Assembly (NCBI GenBank): GCA_964632485.1
Contig: CAZWDO010000010.1
Location: 13,852 to 77,851 of the forward strand
DNA length: 64,000 bases
From: CAZWDO01 sp964632485 [NCBI: uncultured bacterium]
GTDB lineage: Bacteria; JAGOEH01
Reading direction: 5' to 3'
Part shown: positions 37,580 to 45,066 of the stretch, piece by piece
Numbering within the stretch: the first letter of the stretch is position 1
How the letters are laid out: each line of letters starts with the position of its first letter
Program-made: the position numbers and the translations under genes
Notes under the pieces: generated by a model
What the model was told of the DNA's origin: nothing
Database searches by the model: none
Seen by the model: the letters and a program-made list of their open reading frames with translations, nothing else

Positions 37580-38449
37580 TTAAGACCTGTAAAAGGTACC
37601 TCTGGCCTTAGCCAACCATTCCTCGGGGTTTGGCATTGGATAATAATATTCTATATCCGTGTCATATTTTTTCAAAATCTCAAAGCCCTTGAGGTAATAC
37701 TCGATTTTATCAATACTTGGGAAAAAAAAACTATTACTCAGGTAGCCATTCTCTAAATCATATTGAACATATTTGGCCGCTTCCACCAACGACCCATTTT
37801 TTTCCTGACGTACCTGAAAAATTTTATCAAACATACCAGCCAGATAATACGCCCGGTGAAACTTTGTAAAATCCTTCAACGTGTTATTATAATTCCTTTG
37901 CAAATAATCGTAACAATAATCCAAATGGATAAAATTATATTCTTCTCCCTTGACCATATATGAATTATCATCATCAATCAATAACGAATCCGCTAATTCC
38001 GATTCCGGAGCCACCACCGAACCCAGCTTCTTTTTCCGTTGCCCATAATATACGCTTTGGTATCGGGATATATCGTCCTCTTTCATAAATCCTGAAGTAT
38101 CAATACAATCTTCGCGTGAATAAACTTTATACCCGACTTCCGATACTCGATCGCCAAACGCTCTTCGCATAAAATCTTCCGCGAATGGAACGTTTCGCTG
38201 CTTTATTCCCGTGCTGAAAAAAATTAGATTAGCGCCCAACTCATCCAGCCAGCGGAACAGAGCGTAGAATCCTGGAAAAATATGATGAGCATAGCCCAAG
38301 ACCTCAATCGTATGCTTTTGATAATATTGGTCATCAAATTTTTCTCCGATTTCCTTAATAATTCTTTCAGCATCATAATCGGCAACAACGGTTAGAGTGC
38401 CGTCGATATCAAATATAAAATTCCCGAAAAAGGTTTTGCCATTTATCAT
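37580..38449 (-). CDS. HAD-superfamily hydrolase
   Basis: 289 residues beginning at the ATG whose complement is 38447-38449, with AAAGGAG just upstream. Motif I is FIFDIDGTLTVV (nucleophile and acid Asp), motif II is LIFFSTG, and the acidic pair LLIDDDNSY is motif IV. A long inserted cap-like region contains many Tyr and Asp residues. The substrate cannot be told; phosphatase activity is the default expectation. It is the only minus-strand gene between 1 and 43 kb, is AT-rich and lies beside a nuclease remnant, all consistent with horizontal acquisition. Confidence 0.75.
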   Translation of the reverse strand: MINGKTFFGNFIFDIDGTLTVVADYDAERIIKEIGEKFDDQYYQKHTIEVLGYAHHIFPGFYALFRWLDELGANLIFFSTGIKQRNVPFAEDFMRRAFGDRVSEVGYKVYSREDCIDTSGFMKEDDISRYQSVYYGQRKKKLGSVVAPESELADSLLIDDDNSYMVKGEEYNFIHLDYCYDYLQRNYNNTLKDFTKFHRAYYLAGMFDKIFQVRQEKNGSLVEAAKYVQYDLENGYLSNSFFFPSIDKIEYYLKGFEILKKYDTDIEYYYPMPNPEEWLAKARGTFYRS

Positions 38450-38471
38450 AATCTTATCTCCTTTCATTTCT

Positions 38472-38500
38472 ATAATAATATCTAATTTAGAAAAAGTCAA
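38472..38500 (-). promoter_or_regulatory. promoter for the HAD gene
   Basis: On the minus strand TTGACT (complement of 38495-38500), 17-base spacer and TATTAT (complement of 38472-38477), ending 22 bases before the start codon. Confidence 0.65.
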
Positions 38501-38534
38501 GATAGGAATTTTATTTGTAACTATCAATTATAAT

Positions 38535-38562
38535 TTGACGTTGGGTACAGTAAATTTATACT
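38535..38562 (+). promoter_or_regulatory. sigma-70-type promoter in a gene-poor stretch
   Basis: TTGACG (38535-38540), 16-base spacer, TATACT (38557-38562). The only downstream reading frame with a plausible start is a 17-codon one at 38619. Confidence 0.45.
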
Positions 38563-38618
38563 TCAATGATCGTTTGCGATTTTGGCTTCAAATTCAGAAA
38601 TAGATGCGGTAGAGTATG

Positions 38619-38672
38619 ATGGAAAAAAAACGCAAACGAATTGTTGGTTTTATTTTTTCCGCTCTTCTCTAA
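38619..38672 (+). CDS. possible 17-residue basic-hydrophobic peptide
   Basis: ATG 38619 opens MEKKRKRIVGFIFSALL and then TAA. The five basic residues followed by a hydrophobic run look like the beginning of a signal peptide or a very short membrane peptide. The ribosome site is weak (GTAGAG). It may be the truncated head of a lost gene. Confidence 0.2.
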   Translation: MEKKRKRIVGFIFSALL

Positions 38673-38773
38673 TTGTGAAGTGGAATTATTTCAAATTTGA
38701 TTATAGCAAAACACTTTCAATTCGGTGAACACATAATTAAATTCACTCCTGAATCAGCGAAATAGTATTCAAC

Positions 38774-38802
38774 TTGACATTAAATGATAAATTCCTTATA
38801 AT
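38774..38802 (+). promoter_or_regulatory. near-consensus promoter without a clear gene
   Basis: TTGACA (38774-38779), exactly 17 bases, TATAAT (38797-38802). Both boxes match consensus. Downstream (38805-38987) only a weak 60-codon TTG frame exists, so an untranslated RNA or a relic is possible. Confidence 0.55.
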
Positions 38803-39056
38803 ATTTGCTGAGGAGAAAACATTTCGAGACTTTACTCATTGTCCTATTGTATCAGTTTTTCTTATTATGCCTGCAACTTAGGTTCATGAGTTATCAATCT
38901 TCTCTGCAATATTGTCATAAAACCGATGGTTTTTTCTGTTTAACTACTGTTGCGTTTTCAGAATTGAAAACCGATGTTTATGCATGAGCTAAATAATTTC
39001 TGATGGATCGCCCGATTGATTAGCTGAAAGATAATAATAAACAGAGGAGTAATACT

Positions 39057-39137
39057 TTGGAATCTGAATTGAAAGAAATCATTGATGAAAGAGACCTTGA
39101 ATCTAATATGAATTTGATAATTTGTGGATTGACGTGA
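39057..39137 (+). CDS. possible 26-residue peptide, TTG start
   Basis: AGAGGAG lies eight bases before TTG 39057. The frame reads MESELKEIIDERDLESNMNL and six more residues to TGA. The acidic helical composition could be real, or it may be the start of a disrupted gene within the AT-rich stretch between the HAD gene and the MerR gene. Confidence 0.22.
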   Translation: MESELKEIIDERDLESNMNLIICGLT

Positions 39138-39200
39138 TTCGCCACAATAACTAACCGAAGCCCGGTATAAAATTATTTTTAGGAAAGTTGAATTTTTTAC

Positions 39201-39229
39201 TTGACATGATTACGTAATGGTGTTATATT
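39201..39229 (+). promoter_or_regulatory. promoter with palindromic operator for the MerR-vWA operon
   Basis: TTGACA (39201-39206), 17-base spacer, TATATT (39224-39229), 30 bases before the MerR start. The spacer contains the perfect ten-base palindrome ATTACGTAAT (39209-39218), placed as MerR-family operators usually are, between the -35 and -10 boxes. Most MerR activator promoters have 19-20-base spacers, so with 17 bases simple repression is more likely. Confidence 0.65.
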
Positions 39230-39258
39230 AAGATTAAATGTGAAAGGAGGTGAGATTT

Positions 39259-39774
39259 ATGAGTATGACAATGCGCATTGGAGAGTTGGCTGAGCAGGCT
39301 CTGGTGTCGCGTCGGACGATCCGCTATTATGTTCAGATGGGACTGTTGCCTCCCCCGGAAATGCTGGGCGCTTATAGCGCGTATGGACGCGAGCATCTGA
39401 TACGGTTGTTGTTGATTCAGCGATTACAGGGACTATTTTGGCCATTGGACCGTATCCGCCGGACGCTGGAAGGATTGACGATTGCCCAGCTTGAAACATT
39501 TCTGGAAAACGAACGCTGGCCCGAGGGGCATGCGCTTTCCCGGGGTCCTTCCACTGAAGCGCTTGCGCCAGTCGACGGCCCTGCAACCGATGCTTCCGGA
39601 ACGGCTATGTTAGTTAAAATGGGCTTGCCGCTATCCCGGAAGTACTATCGTCTGATATTGTGTGACGGGCTGGAACTGCACTATGCAGAATCATGGCATG
39701 CTAAATTTTCTTCTGATTCTGATTTGTTCAGCCGGTCATTATTAAATTTTTTAACACAGTTTCCAAATCTTTAG
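39259..39774 (+). CDS. MerR-family transcriptional regulator
   Basis: 171 residues from ATG 39259 with AAAGGAGGTG. The N-terminal winged helix is clear: MRIGELAEQALVSRRTIRYY, then VQMGLLPPPEMLGAYSAYG, and a second part containing LIRLLLIQRLQGLFWPLDRIR. The C-terminal 90 residues are an unrecognised effector-like domain, without the cysteine set of metal sensors. It lies 14 bases before the VIT/vWA gene and its own promoter carries a palindrome, so autoregulation of this two-gene operon is likely. Confidence 0.85.
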   Translation: MSMTMRIGELAEQALVSRRTIRYYVQMGLLPPPEMLGAYSAYGREHLIRLLLIQRLQGLFWPLDRIRRTLEGLTIAQLETFLENERWPEGHALSRGPSTEALAPVDGPATDASGTAMLVKMGLPLSRKYYRLILCDGLELHYAESWHAKFSSDSDLFSRSLLNFLTQFPNL

Positions 39775-39788
39775 AAAGGGGCTTTCTT

Positions 39789-42218
39789 ATGAGCAATTTT
39801 GGTTTTTTCAATACGAAAAATGAGATTCAGTTCCCATTGCAATCGGTTGATATCACGGGAACGGTGATGGACGCCTATGGAGAAATCGTTCAAACTCAGA
39901 TTTACTATAACGATCAGCAGGATAACCAGGAAATATTTTACATATTCCCATTGAATCATGAATCGATAATAACGGGTTTTCAAGCAACCATTAACGGACG
40001 GGTAGTGAAGGGTGTTGTCGAAGAGCGTAAAGAAGCGGAACGGAAATACGCTAAAGCGATTCGAATGGGGGATTCGGCAATGATGCTGGAGGAACATCGT
40101 CCCAATATATACCAGATTTCGTTGGGGCAGGTCTTGAAAGGGGAGTCGGTGACAATCCATATTTCCTATATGATTCCCATTGTCAGGCGCGAGAATGATT
40201 TTGAGTTAATATTGCCCATGGTAGTCGGGCCGCGCTATATTCCCGGCAATCCCAGAAGCAATAAAACGGGTCCTGGAACAGGCCAGCCCACTGATCAGAC
40301 GCCCGATGCCGATTTTATTACTCCGCCGATTGGAAATACCGACTATCGCGCCAGTCTGAATCTGAAAATTGAAACAATTGGGAAACTGGTAAGTGTCCAG
40401 TCTTCAAGCCATCCGATTCGAACCACCCTGATTGACGGCCATCAGATCGCGTTGAGTTTTGCCAATGAGCGCGCGCCCTTGGACAGCGATTTAAAAATTA
40501 GCGTAAAAACAGCGGAAGAGGCCGGGGCTTTGGGACGGGTTTATCGCAATGAAGTGGGAGAGACATTCGTTTATGCCGCTTTTATGCCCGATCTGGAGAA
40601 TTTCATCAATGATGAATCCGCGATACAGCCGCGTGAATTTATCTTCCTGCTGGATGTGTCTGGTTCCATGGAGGGATCAAAACTGAAGCAGACCAAACGC
40701 GCTTTGCGCCTCTGCCTGCGTCAATTGAACGAACAGGATCGCTTCAATCTGATTGCCTTTGAATCATCGTTTAAATCCATGAATGCCCAACCGGTAGCAT
40801 TTAACCAGCAATCTCTGGATGCTGCTGATGATTGGTTCTGGAAACAGGGAACGCGGGGAGGGACTGAATTGTTGAAACCGCTGATCCATATTCTGTCCAA
40901 TTCGGCGCCGGATGCGGTCGTGGTACTGTTTACGGATGGCGAAGTGGGCAATGATGATGAAATTATTCAGTATGTCCAACATCATCGTCAACAGCGTCGC
41001 TTCTTTACCTTTGGAATCGATACGGCGGTTAACAGTTATCTGCTGGCTCGACTGGCGGAAGTAAGTTCCGGCCGGTTTGAATCCGTATCCCCCAACGAAA
41101 AGATCGAAGACAAAGTGGTGCGTCAATTTAGTCAGATTCAGGCATTTTATTTGGAAAATCCTGAAATCCAATGGGGAAATCAAGTTAAGGCTGAATTTTT
41201 CCCTCATCGGTTGAATTGGGTGTGCCACTATGAGCCGATGGGTGTGGTAGCCCGGATCGAGGGCGAGTTTAACCGTGAATTAGCTCTTACTGGCCGGATC
41301 AGGGAGAAGGATGTCTGTTTTGTTGTTGCTCCGGAAGATATTACCGATGGTTCTCCATTTGTCGAACGTTTATGGGCTAAAAAGAAATTGGACGATCTGG
41401 AAAACTATGCGCAGACGATCAGGGAAAACCGCCGGGCTGACTCCTATAAGGAGGAGATTGTAGAACTATCGAAAAAATATCAGATATTGACGCGCTTGAC
41501 ATCATTTATAGCAGTCTATGAACGACAAGTGAAGGCCGACGGCCAGCCGATGGAAGTGACCGTGCCGGTAGAACTGCCCGCGGAATGGGACGCAAAGCCC
41601 GCGTATCGTCAGGCTGCGGCGCCTTCCCCTGGGATGCATTACTGTCTCTGCAATTATACTTTGAATTCCCAAGCGCGCATGAAGAGCTCTCCAAAATTAT
41701 TAAAGAGATTTTTTGGCGGAGCGGATAACGATATGCTGTCATTTGAAAACGCCGACTATCCAGCTCCAATGGATAATGCGAGCGATCTATTCTCTAATAG
41801 ACCGTCATTAGGGGATTCTTTACACGATTTTGCCCTCAATCAGCGCGCCGATGGTTCGTTTGAGTTTGCCCCTCTTGATTCACTCAGCTCTTCTTTACTG
41901 GCCTTGTACATTTTGACCGGTAATTTTGTCTCTCTCTATCGTCGGCCTATTGAGAAAATTCTGGAATGGATTCTAAAACCCGAAATCATTGCAGAATTGA
42001 AAGCCGATCCAGCCAGGACTTCTCTTTGTCGGGCAATTATTGAAATGCTGAAAATGACTGGCAAATTCCACCGATTGAGTAAAAAGTTAGAAATGACCCT
42101 CGCGGGTGGCGATTTCCAGGATGAAGACCGGATCGCCTTGCCCGAGTCGATGAAACAGCTTGTCGATCGTCTGGGAGAAAAATCGATTAAAGATTTAATC
42201 GAAAAAGTGTCGCTTTAA
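39789..42218 (+). CDS. VIT and von Willebrand A domain protein
   Basis: 809 residues. A VIT domain occupies about 10-130 (VDITGTVMDAYGEIVQTQIY, then VVKGVVEERKEAERKYAKAI). A vWA domain follows from about 280, with the MIDAS motif LLDVSGSMEGSKLKQTKRAL and the later T-x-x-x-L and FTDGEVGND elements. No signal peptide or membrane helix is seen, so it is probably cytoplasmic. The architecture equals inter-alpha-trypsin-inhibitor heavy-chain-like bacterial proteins, whose role is unclear; metal-dependent protein binding is expected. The C-terminal 150 residues have no recognised family. Its start is AGAAAGGGG-supported and 14 bases after the MerR gene. Confidence 0.85.
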   Translation: MSNFGFFNTKNEIQFPLQSVDITGTVMDAYGEIVQTQIYYNDQQDNQEIFYIFPLNHESIITGFQATINGRVVKGVVEERKEAERKYAKAIRMGDSAMMLEEHRPNIYQISLGQVLKGESVTIHISYMIPIVRRENDFELILPMVVGPRYIPGNPRSNKTGPGTGQPTDQTPDADFITPPIGNTDYRASLNLKIETIGKLVSVQSSSHPIRTTLIDGHQIALSFANERAPLDSDLKISVKTAEEAGALGRVYRNEVGETFVYAAFMPDLENFINDESAIQPREFIFLLDVSGSMEGSKLKQTKRALRLCLRQLNEQDRFNLIAFESSFKSMNAQPVAFNQQSLDAADDWFWKQGTRGGTELLKPLIHILSNSAPDAVVVLFTDGEVGNDDEIIQYVQHHRQQRRFFTFGIDTAVNSYLLARLAEVSSGRFESVSPNEKIEDKVVRQFSQIQAFYLENPEIQWGNQVKAEFFPHRLNWVCHYEPMGVVARIEGEFNRELALTGRIREKDVCFVVAPEDITDGSPFVERLWAKKKLDDLENYAQTIRENRRADSYKEEIVELSKKYQILTRLTSFIAVYERQVKADGQPMEVTVPVELPAEWDAKPAYRQAAAPSPGMHYCLCNYTLNSQARMKSSPKLLKRFFGGADNDMLSFENADYPAPMDNASDLFSNRPSLGDSLHDFALNQRADGSFEFAPLDSLSSSLLALYILTGNFVSLYRRPIEKILEWILKPEIIAELKADPARTSLCRAIIEMLKMTGKFHRLSKKLEMTLAGGDFQDEDRIALPESMKQLVDRLGEKSIKDLIEKVSL

Positions 42219-42229
42219 GTCAGGAGTTT

Positions 42230-42264
42230 CCGGGCGCCCTCATCCAATGATCAGGCGCGCCCGG
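42230..42264. repeat. strong hairpin after the vWA gene
   Basis: CCGGGCGC (42230-42237) pairs perfectly with GCGCCCGG (42257-42264). No T-run follows, so it may be a transcript-end or stability structure, not a standard intrinsic terminator. Confidence 0.5.
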
Positions 42265-42360
42265 ATTTGGATAATGTCAGTTTTCCCGCTAATTATTGTA
42301 ACTTTTCCTTCTCGGGTGCGTATTTTTTAGTAGAAACCCATTTAACCAGAGGAGGAATCC

Positions 42361-42801
42361 ATGGAAAACCAGAATTTTCTTCACCGGCTTCACCGTTCGA
42401 ATCGCGATAAATTTATCGGCGGAGTTTGCGGCGGATTAGGAGAAACGACTCCTTTGCCGGCCTGGATTTGGCGTATTATTTTTGTTAGCTTCGCCGTATA
42501 TGGGGGGTTAGGGCTTTTGCTTTATATTTTGTTTTGGATTTTTATGCCCAAATCTCAGGAGGATGAACAAGTAGCTAAGCATCAGGAGAACATAATGCGA
42601 CGGTTTGCCCGCTCGCAAACCGACAAAAAAATTGCCGGAATATGTGGCGGACTGGGCGAGCTCAGTCCGGTTCCTTCCTGGATTTGGCGCATCGGGTTTA
42701 TCTGCCTGACGTTTATTGGGCTTTCCGGATTGATTATTTATATTTTGATCTGGATTTTTGCTCCAGCGCAAAAAATTCAGCCCCAGCCATATTACTCTTG
42801 A
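42361..42801 (+). CDS. tandem PspC-domain membrane protein
   Basis: 146 residues carrying two complete PspC domains in a row: DKFIGGVCGGLGETTPLPAW with its TM helix (about 35-58), then KKIAGICGGLGELSPVPSW with a second TM (about 108-132). PspC proteins act in membrane-stress sensing. One domain is usual; the duplication gives a two-TM protein with short charged linkers. GAGGAGG precedes the start. It is separated from the vWA gene by 142 bases containing a hairpin, so it may be its own unit. Confidence 0.85.
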   Translation: MENQNFLHRLHRSNRDKFIGGVCGGLGETTPLPAWIWRIIFVSFAVYGGLGLLLYILFWIFMPKSQEDEQVAKHQENIMRRFARSQTDKKIAGICGGLGELSPVPSWIWRIGFICLTFIGLSGLIIYILIWIFAPAQKIQPQPYYS

Positions 42802-43034
42802 TTAATTTCAGTTTTTAAGAAATCCGCTGGCGATACCATGCCCAACGGATTAAATGGGACCTGTTGCCGGATATGTAATGCTTACTTTGTCATTTCCATA
42901 CTTCTTTCTCTATGTGAAGTGGGAGCCCGCGCCATCCTGCGCGCATGGCCGAAGATATTCTTAAAATCGCGCTCTCGGATTCCCAAGGGGCCCTTGTGGA
43001 ATATGGCAGCGGGTAATGGGAAAGAATTACGGTT

Positions 43035-44690
43035 TTAAACTATCAAATCGTTGATAGTAGTAAACAGCATTTCTTTGTTAATAGGTTTGGAAATGAAAAA
43101 ATCGCAACCGGCCTCCCGCGCTTTTTGTTTATCCTCCGGAGTGGTATAGGCTGTTTGGGCAATAATGGGCAGTTTCGGCCGTAACTGCTTAATTTGCCGA
43201 GTGGCTTCAAATCCATTAAGTACGGGCATTTTTAAATCCATCAAAACAAGGCTTATATTGGGATTGGATCGACAGATTTCTGTAGCTTCTCTGCCATTTT
43301 TCGCATGAAGAATGGTTAAATTCCACTGGGATGTTTTCAGTAATATTTCGAGATACATATAATTGATTATTTCGTCTTCGGCAATCAATATGATAAAGGG
43401 TTCCCGAGTATCATCCTTTTTATCGATTTTCTGTTTCTTCTCTTTCTCAGGGACAGCTTCATAGGGAATGGAGAGAGTGAATTCTGAACCTTTGCCCTTT
43501 TCTGATGTAAGGGTGATATTGCCGTTCAGCAACAGGGCGTTTTCCTGTGCGATTGCCAGTCCCAGCCCCAATCCTCCGTAGTTTTGCGCTATTTCATCGC
43601 TTTCCTGGGTGAAGCGATGAAAGATGATGCCCCATTTCTCCGGCGAGATTCCTATTCCGTTGTCCTTTATGCAAATTTTAATCAAGTGATCAGTTCGCTG
43701 GCAATTGATTTCAATCATTCCGCTGTGGGTAAATTTGACGGCATTCTCAATCAAATTGCCGATAATTTTCTTCAATTTGTCGATATCCGTTAAAATGTGG
43801 CAAGTCTGACTCGCTATTTCTTCCGCAATTCGTAACTGCGTATTATTTTTGTAGGCCCTTTCCGCATAATTATTAACGATTTCAGATAATAAATCACTCA
43901 AACTGACTTCTGTTTTTGTTAAACATATTTGTTTTGTCTCCAGGGAAGATATTTCCAGGATATCGTCAATAATGCGCAATAACTGCATGCTGCTGTCGAT
44001 AATATAGTTACTATATGTTTTTCTTTGTTCATCGGTTAATTGCGAATTATCCAATAATTCCGAGAAACCGATAATTCCATGAATCGGTGTCCTGATTTCA
44101 TGGGACATGTTCCTCAGAAATTCGGTTTTCAGCCTATTGCTTTCTTCGGCCGCTTCTTTTGAAATAATGAGCTGCTCGTTGGCGCTTATTAAATTTTGTT
44201 CAGTTTCTTTTTGGTGTTCAATTTCTTTTTTCAACTGGTCGTTGACTCGTTCCAATTCTTGATTGCTTTGCTGCAATTCATTTGTCAATTCTTCGTTTTG
44301 TTCTTTTAATAAATACGATTCCAACGCGTTTTCAATTACTTCCTGAAGCCTTTCTTTCGTCCAGGGTTTTTGAACGTATTGAAAAATGCGGGCATTGTTA
44401 ATGGCGGCTTCCAGGGCGTTAAAATCGGTATATCCGGTAATCAGGATGCGCCCGGGTTTTGGATTTTTTCCCAGGGAATATTGTAAAAATTCGATACCGC
44501 TCATTTCCGGCATCCGTTGATCGCTGAGTATCAGATCGATCTCCTGATTATCGAGAATTTCGATCCCTTTGCGGGCAGAATTAGCTGTAAATACTTGATA
44601 ATCACGGCGGAATGTATCCTTAAAAATCCGCAGATTGCTTTCTTCGTCATCGACATAAAGTATTGAAAATTTATGTGCTGTTTTTTCCAT
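43035..44690 (-). CDS. hybrid histidine kinase REC-HisKA-HATPase-REC
   Basis: 551 residues, cytoplasmic. N-terminal receiver (Asp57 in LILSDQRMPEMSG, Lys in QKPW), a coiled coil about 120-185, HisKA with FLRNMSHEIRTPIHG (His197), HATPase with NLIENAVKFTHSG, DNGIGISPE and YGGLGLGLAIAQ, then a C-terminal receiver (LVLMDLKMPVLNG, FISKPINK). Its start overlaps the preceding receiver gene by 20 bases. Its N-terminal receiver is nearly identical at the start to that gene's receiver, so the two arose by duplication. It probably relays the signal of the upstream membrane kinase. Confidence 0.88.
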   Translation of the reverse strand: MEKTAHKFSILYVDDEESNLRIFKDTFRRDYQVFTANSARKGIEILDNQEIDLILSDQRMPEMSGIEFLQYSLGKNPKPGRILITGYTDFNALEAAINNARIFQYVQKPWTKERLQEVIENALESYLLKEQNEELTNELQQSNQELERVNDQLKKEIEHQKETEQNLISANEQLIISKEAAEESNRLKTEFLRNMSHEIRTPIHGIIGFSELLDNSQLTDEQRKTYSNYIIDSSMQLLRIIDDILEISSLETKQICLTKTEVSLSDLLSEIVNNYAERAYKNNTQLRIAEEIASQTCHILTDIDKLKKIIGNLIENAVKFTHSGMIEINCQRTDHLIKICIKDNGIGISPEKWGIIFHRFTQESDEIAQNYGGLGLGLAIAQENALLLNGNITLTSEKGKGSEFTLSIPYEAVPEKEKKQKIDKKDDTREPFIILIAEDEIINYMYLEILLKTSQWNLTILHAKNGREATEICRSNPNISLVLMDLKMPVLNGFEATRQIKQLRPKLPIIAQTAYTTPEDKQKAREAGCDFFISKPINKEMLFTTINDLIV

Positions 44691-45060
44691 TTTCGACGGC
44701 CTCCAGTATGATTTGTTTCAATTCATCGTATTTCCACGGTTTGGAGATAAATTTAAAAAGTTTGTATTGTTCAAACGCTTTTTCGATTTGATCATAATCG
44801 CTGAATCCCGAGACAATTAACCGCCCGGGAGGGATGTGGGGAAATTTCTGATTTATTAAATCGAGCAGTTCAACACCCGTCATCCCCGGCATGCGCTGGT
44901 CTGTAATTACAATGTCTATGGCCTTCTGTTCCAATACTTCCATCGCCTGATATGCTGAAATAGCCAAAATTATTTCAAAATCGCGGCGGAACGTATCTTT
45001 AAAAATTCGTAAATTGCTTTCTTCATCATCGACATATAATACCCGGTATTTTGTTTTCAT
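44671..45060 (-). CDS. single-domain response regulator
   Basis: 129 residues: LYVDDEESNLRIFKDTFRRD, phospho-acceptor Asp54 (IVITDQRMPGMTG), switch serine in LIVSGFSD and lysine in FISKPWK. The Q-R-M-P and K-P-W patterns are those of RpfG-type receivers. The gene lies six bases after the YfiR-kinase gene and overlaps the hybrid kinase gene, so all three are co-translated from one operon. Confidence 0.88.
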   Translation of the reverse strand: MKTKYRVLYVDDEESNLRIFKDTFRRDFEIILAISAYQAMEVLEQKAIDIVITDQRMPGMTGVELLDLINQKFPHIPPGRLIVSGFSDYDQIEKAFEQYKLFKFISKPWKYDELKQIILEAVENGKNST

Positions 45061-45066
45061 ATAGCC

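Noticed and set aside
38805-38987. 60-codon TTG frame behind the 38774 promoter
   Set aside because: No ribosome site at the TTG and no recognisable protein; kept only as an orphan promoter.
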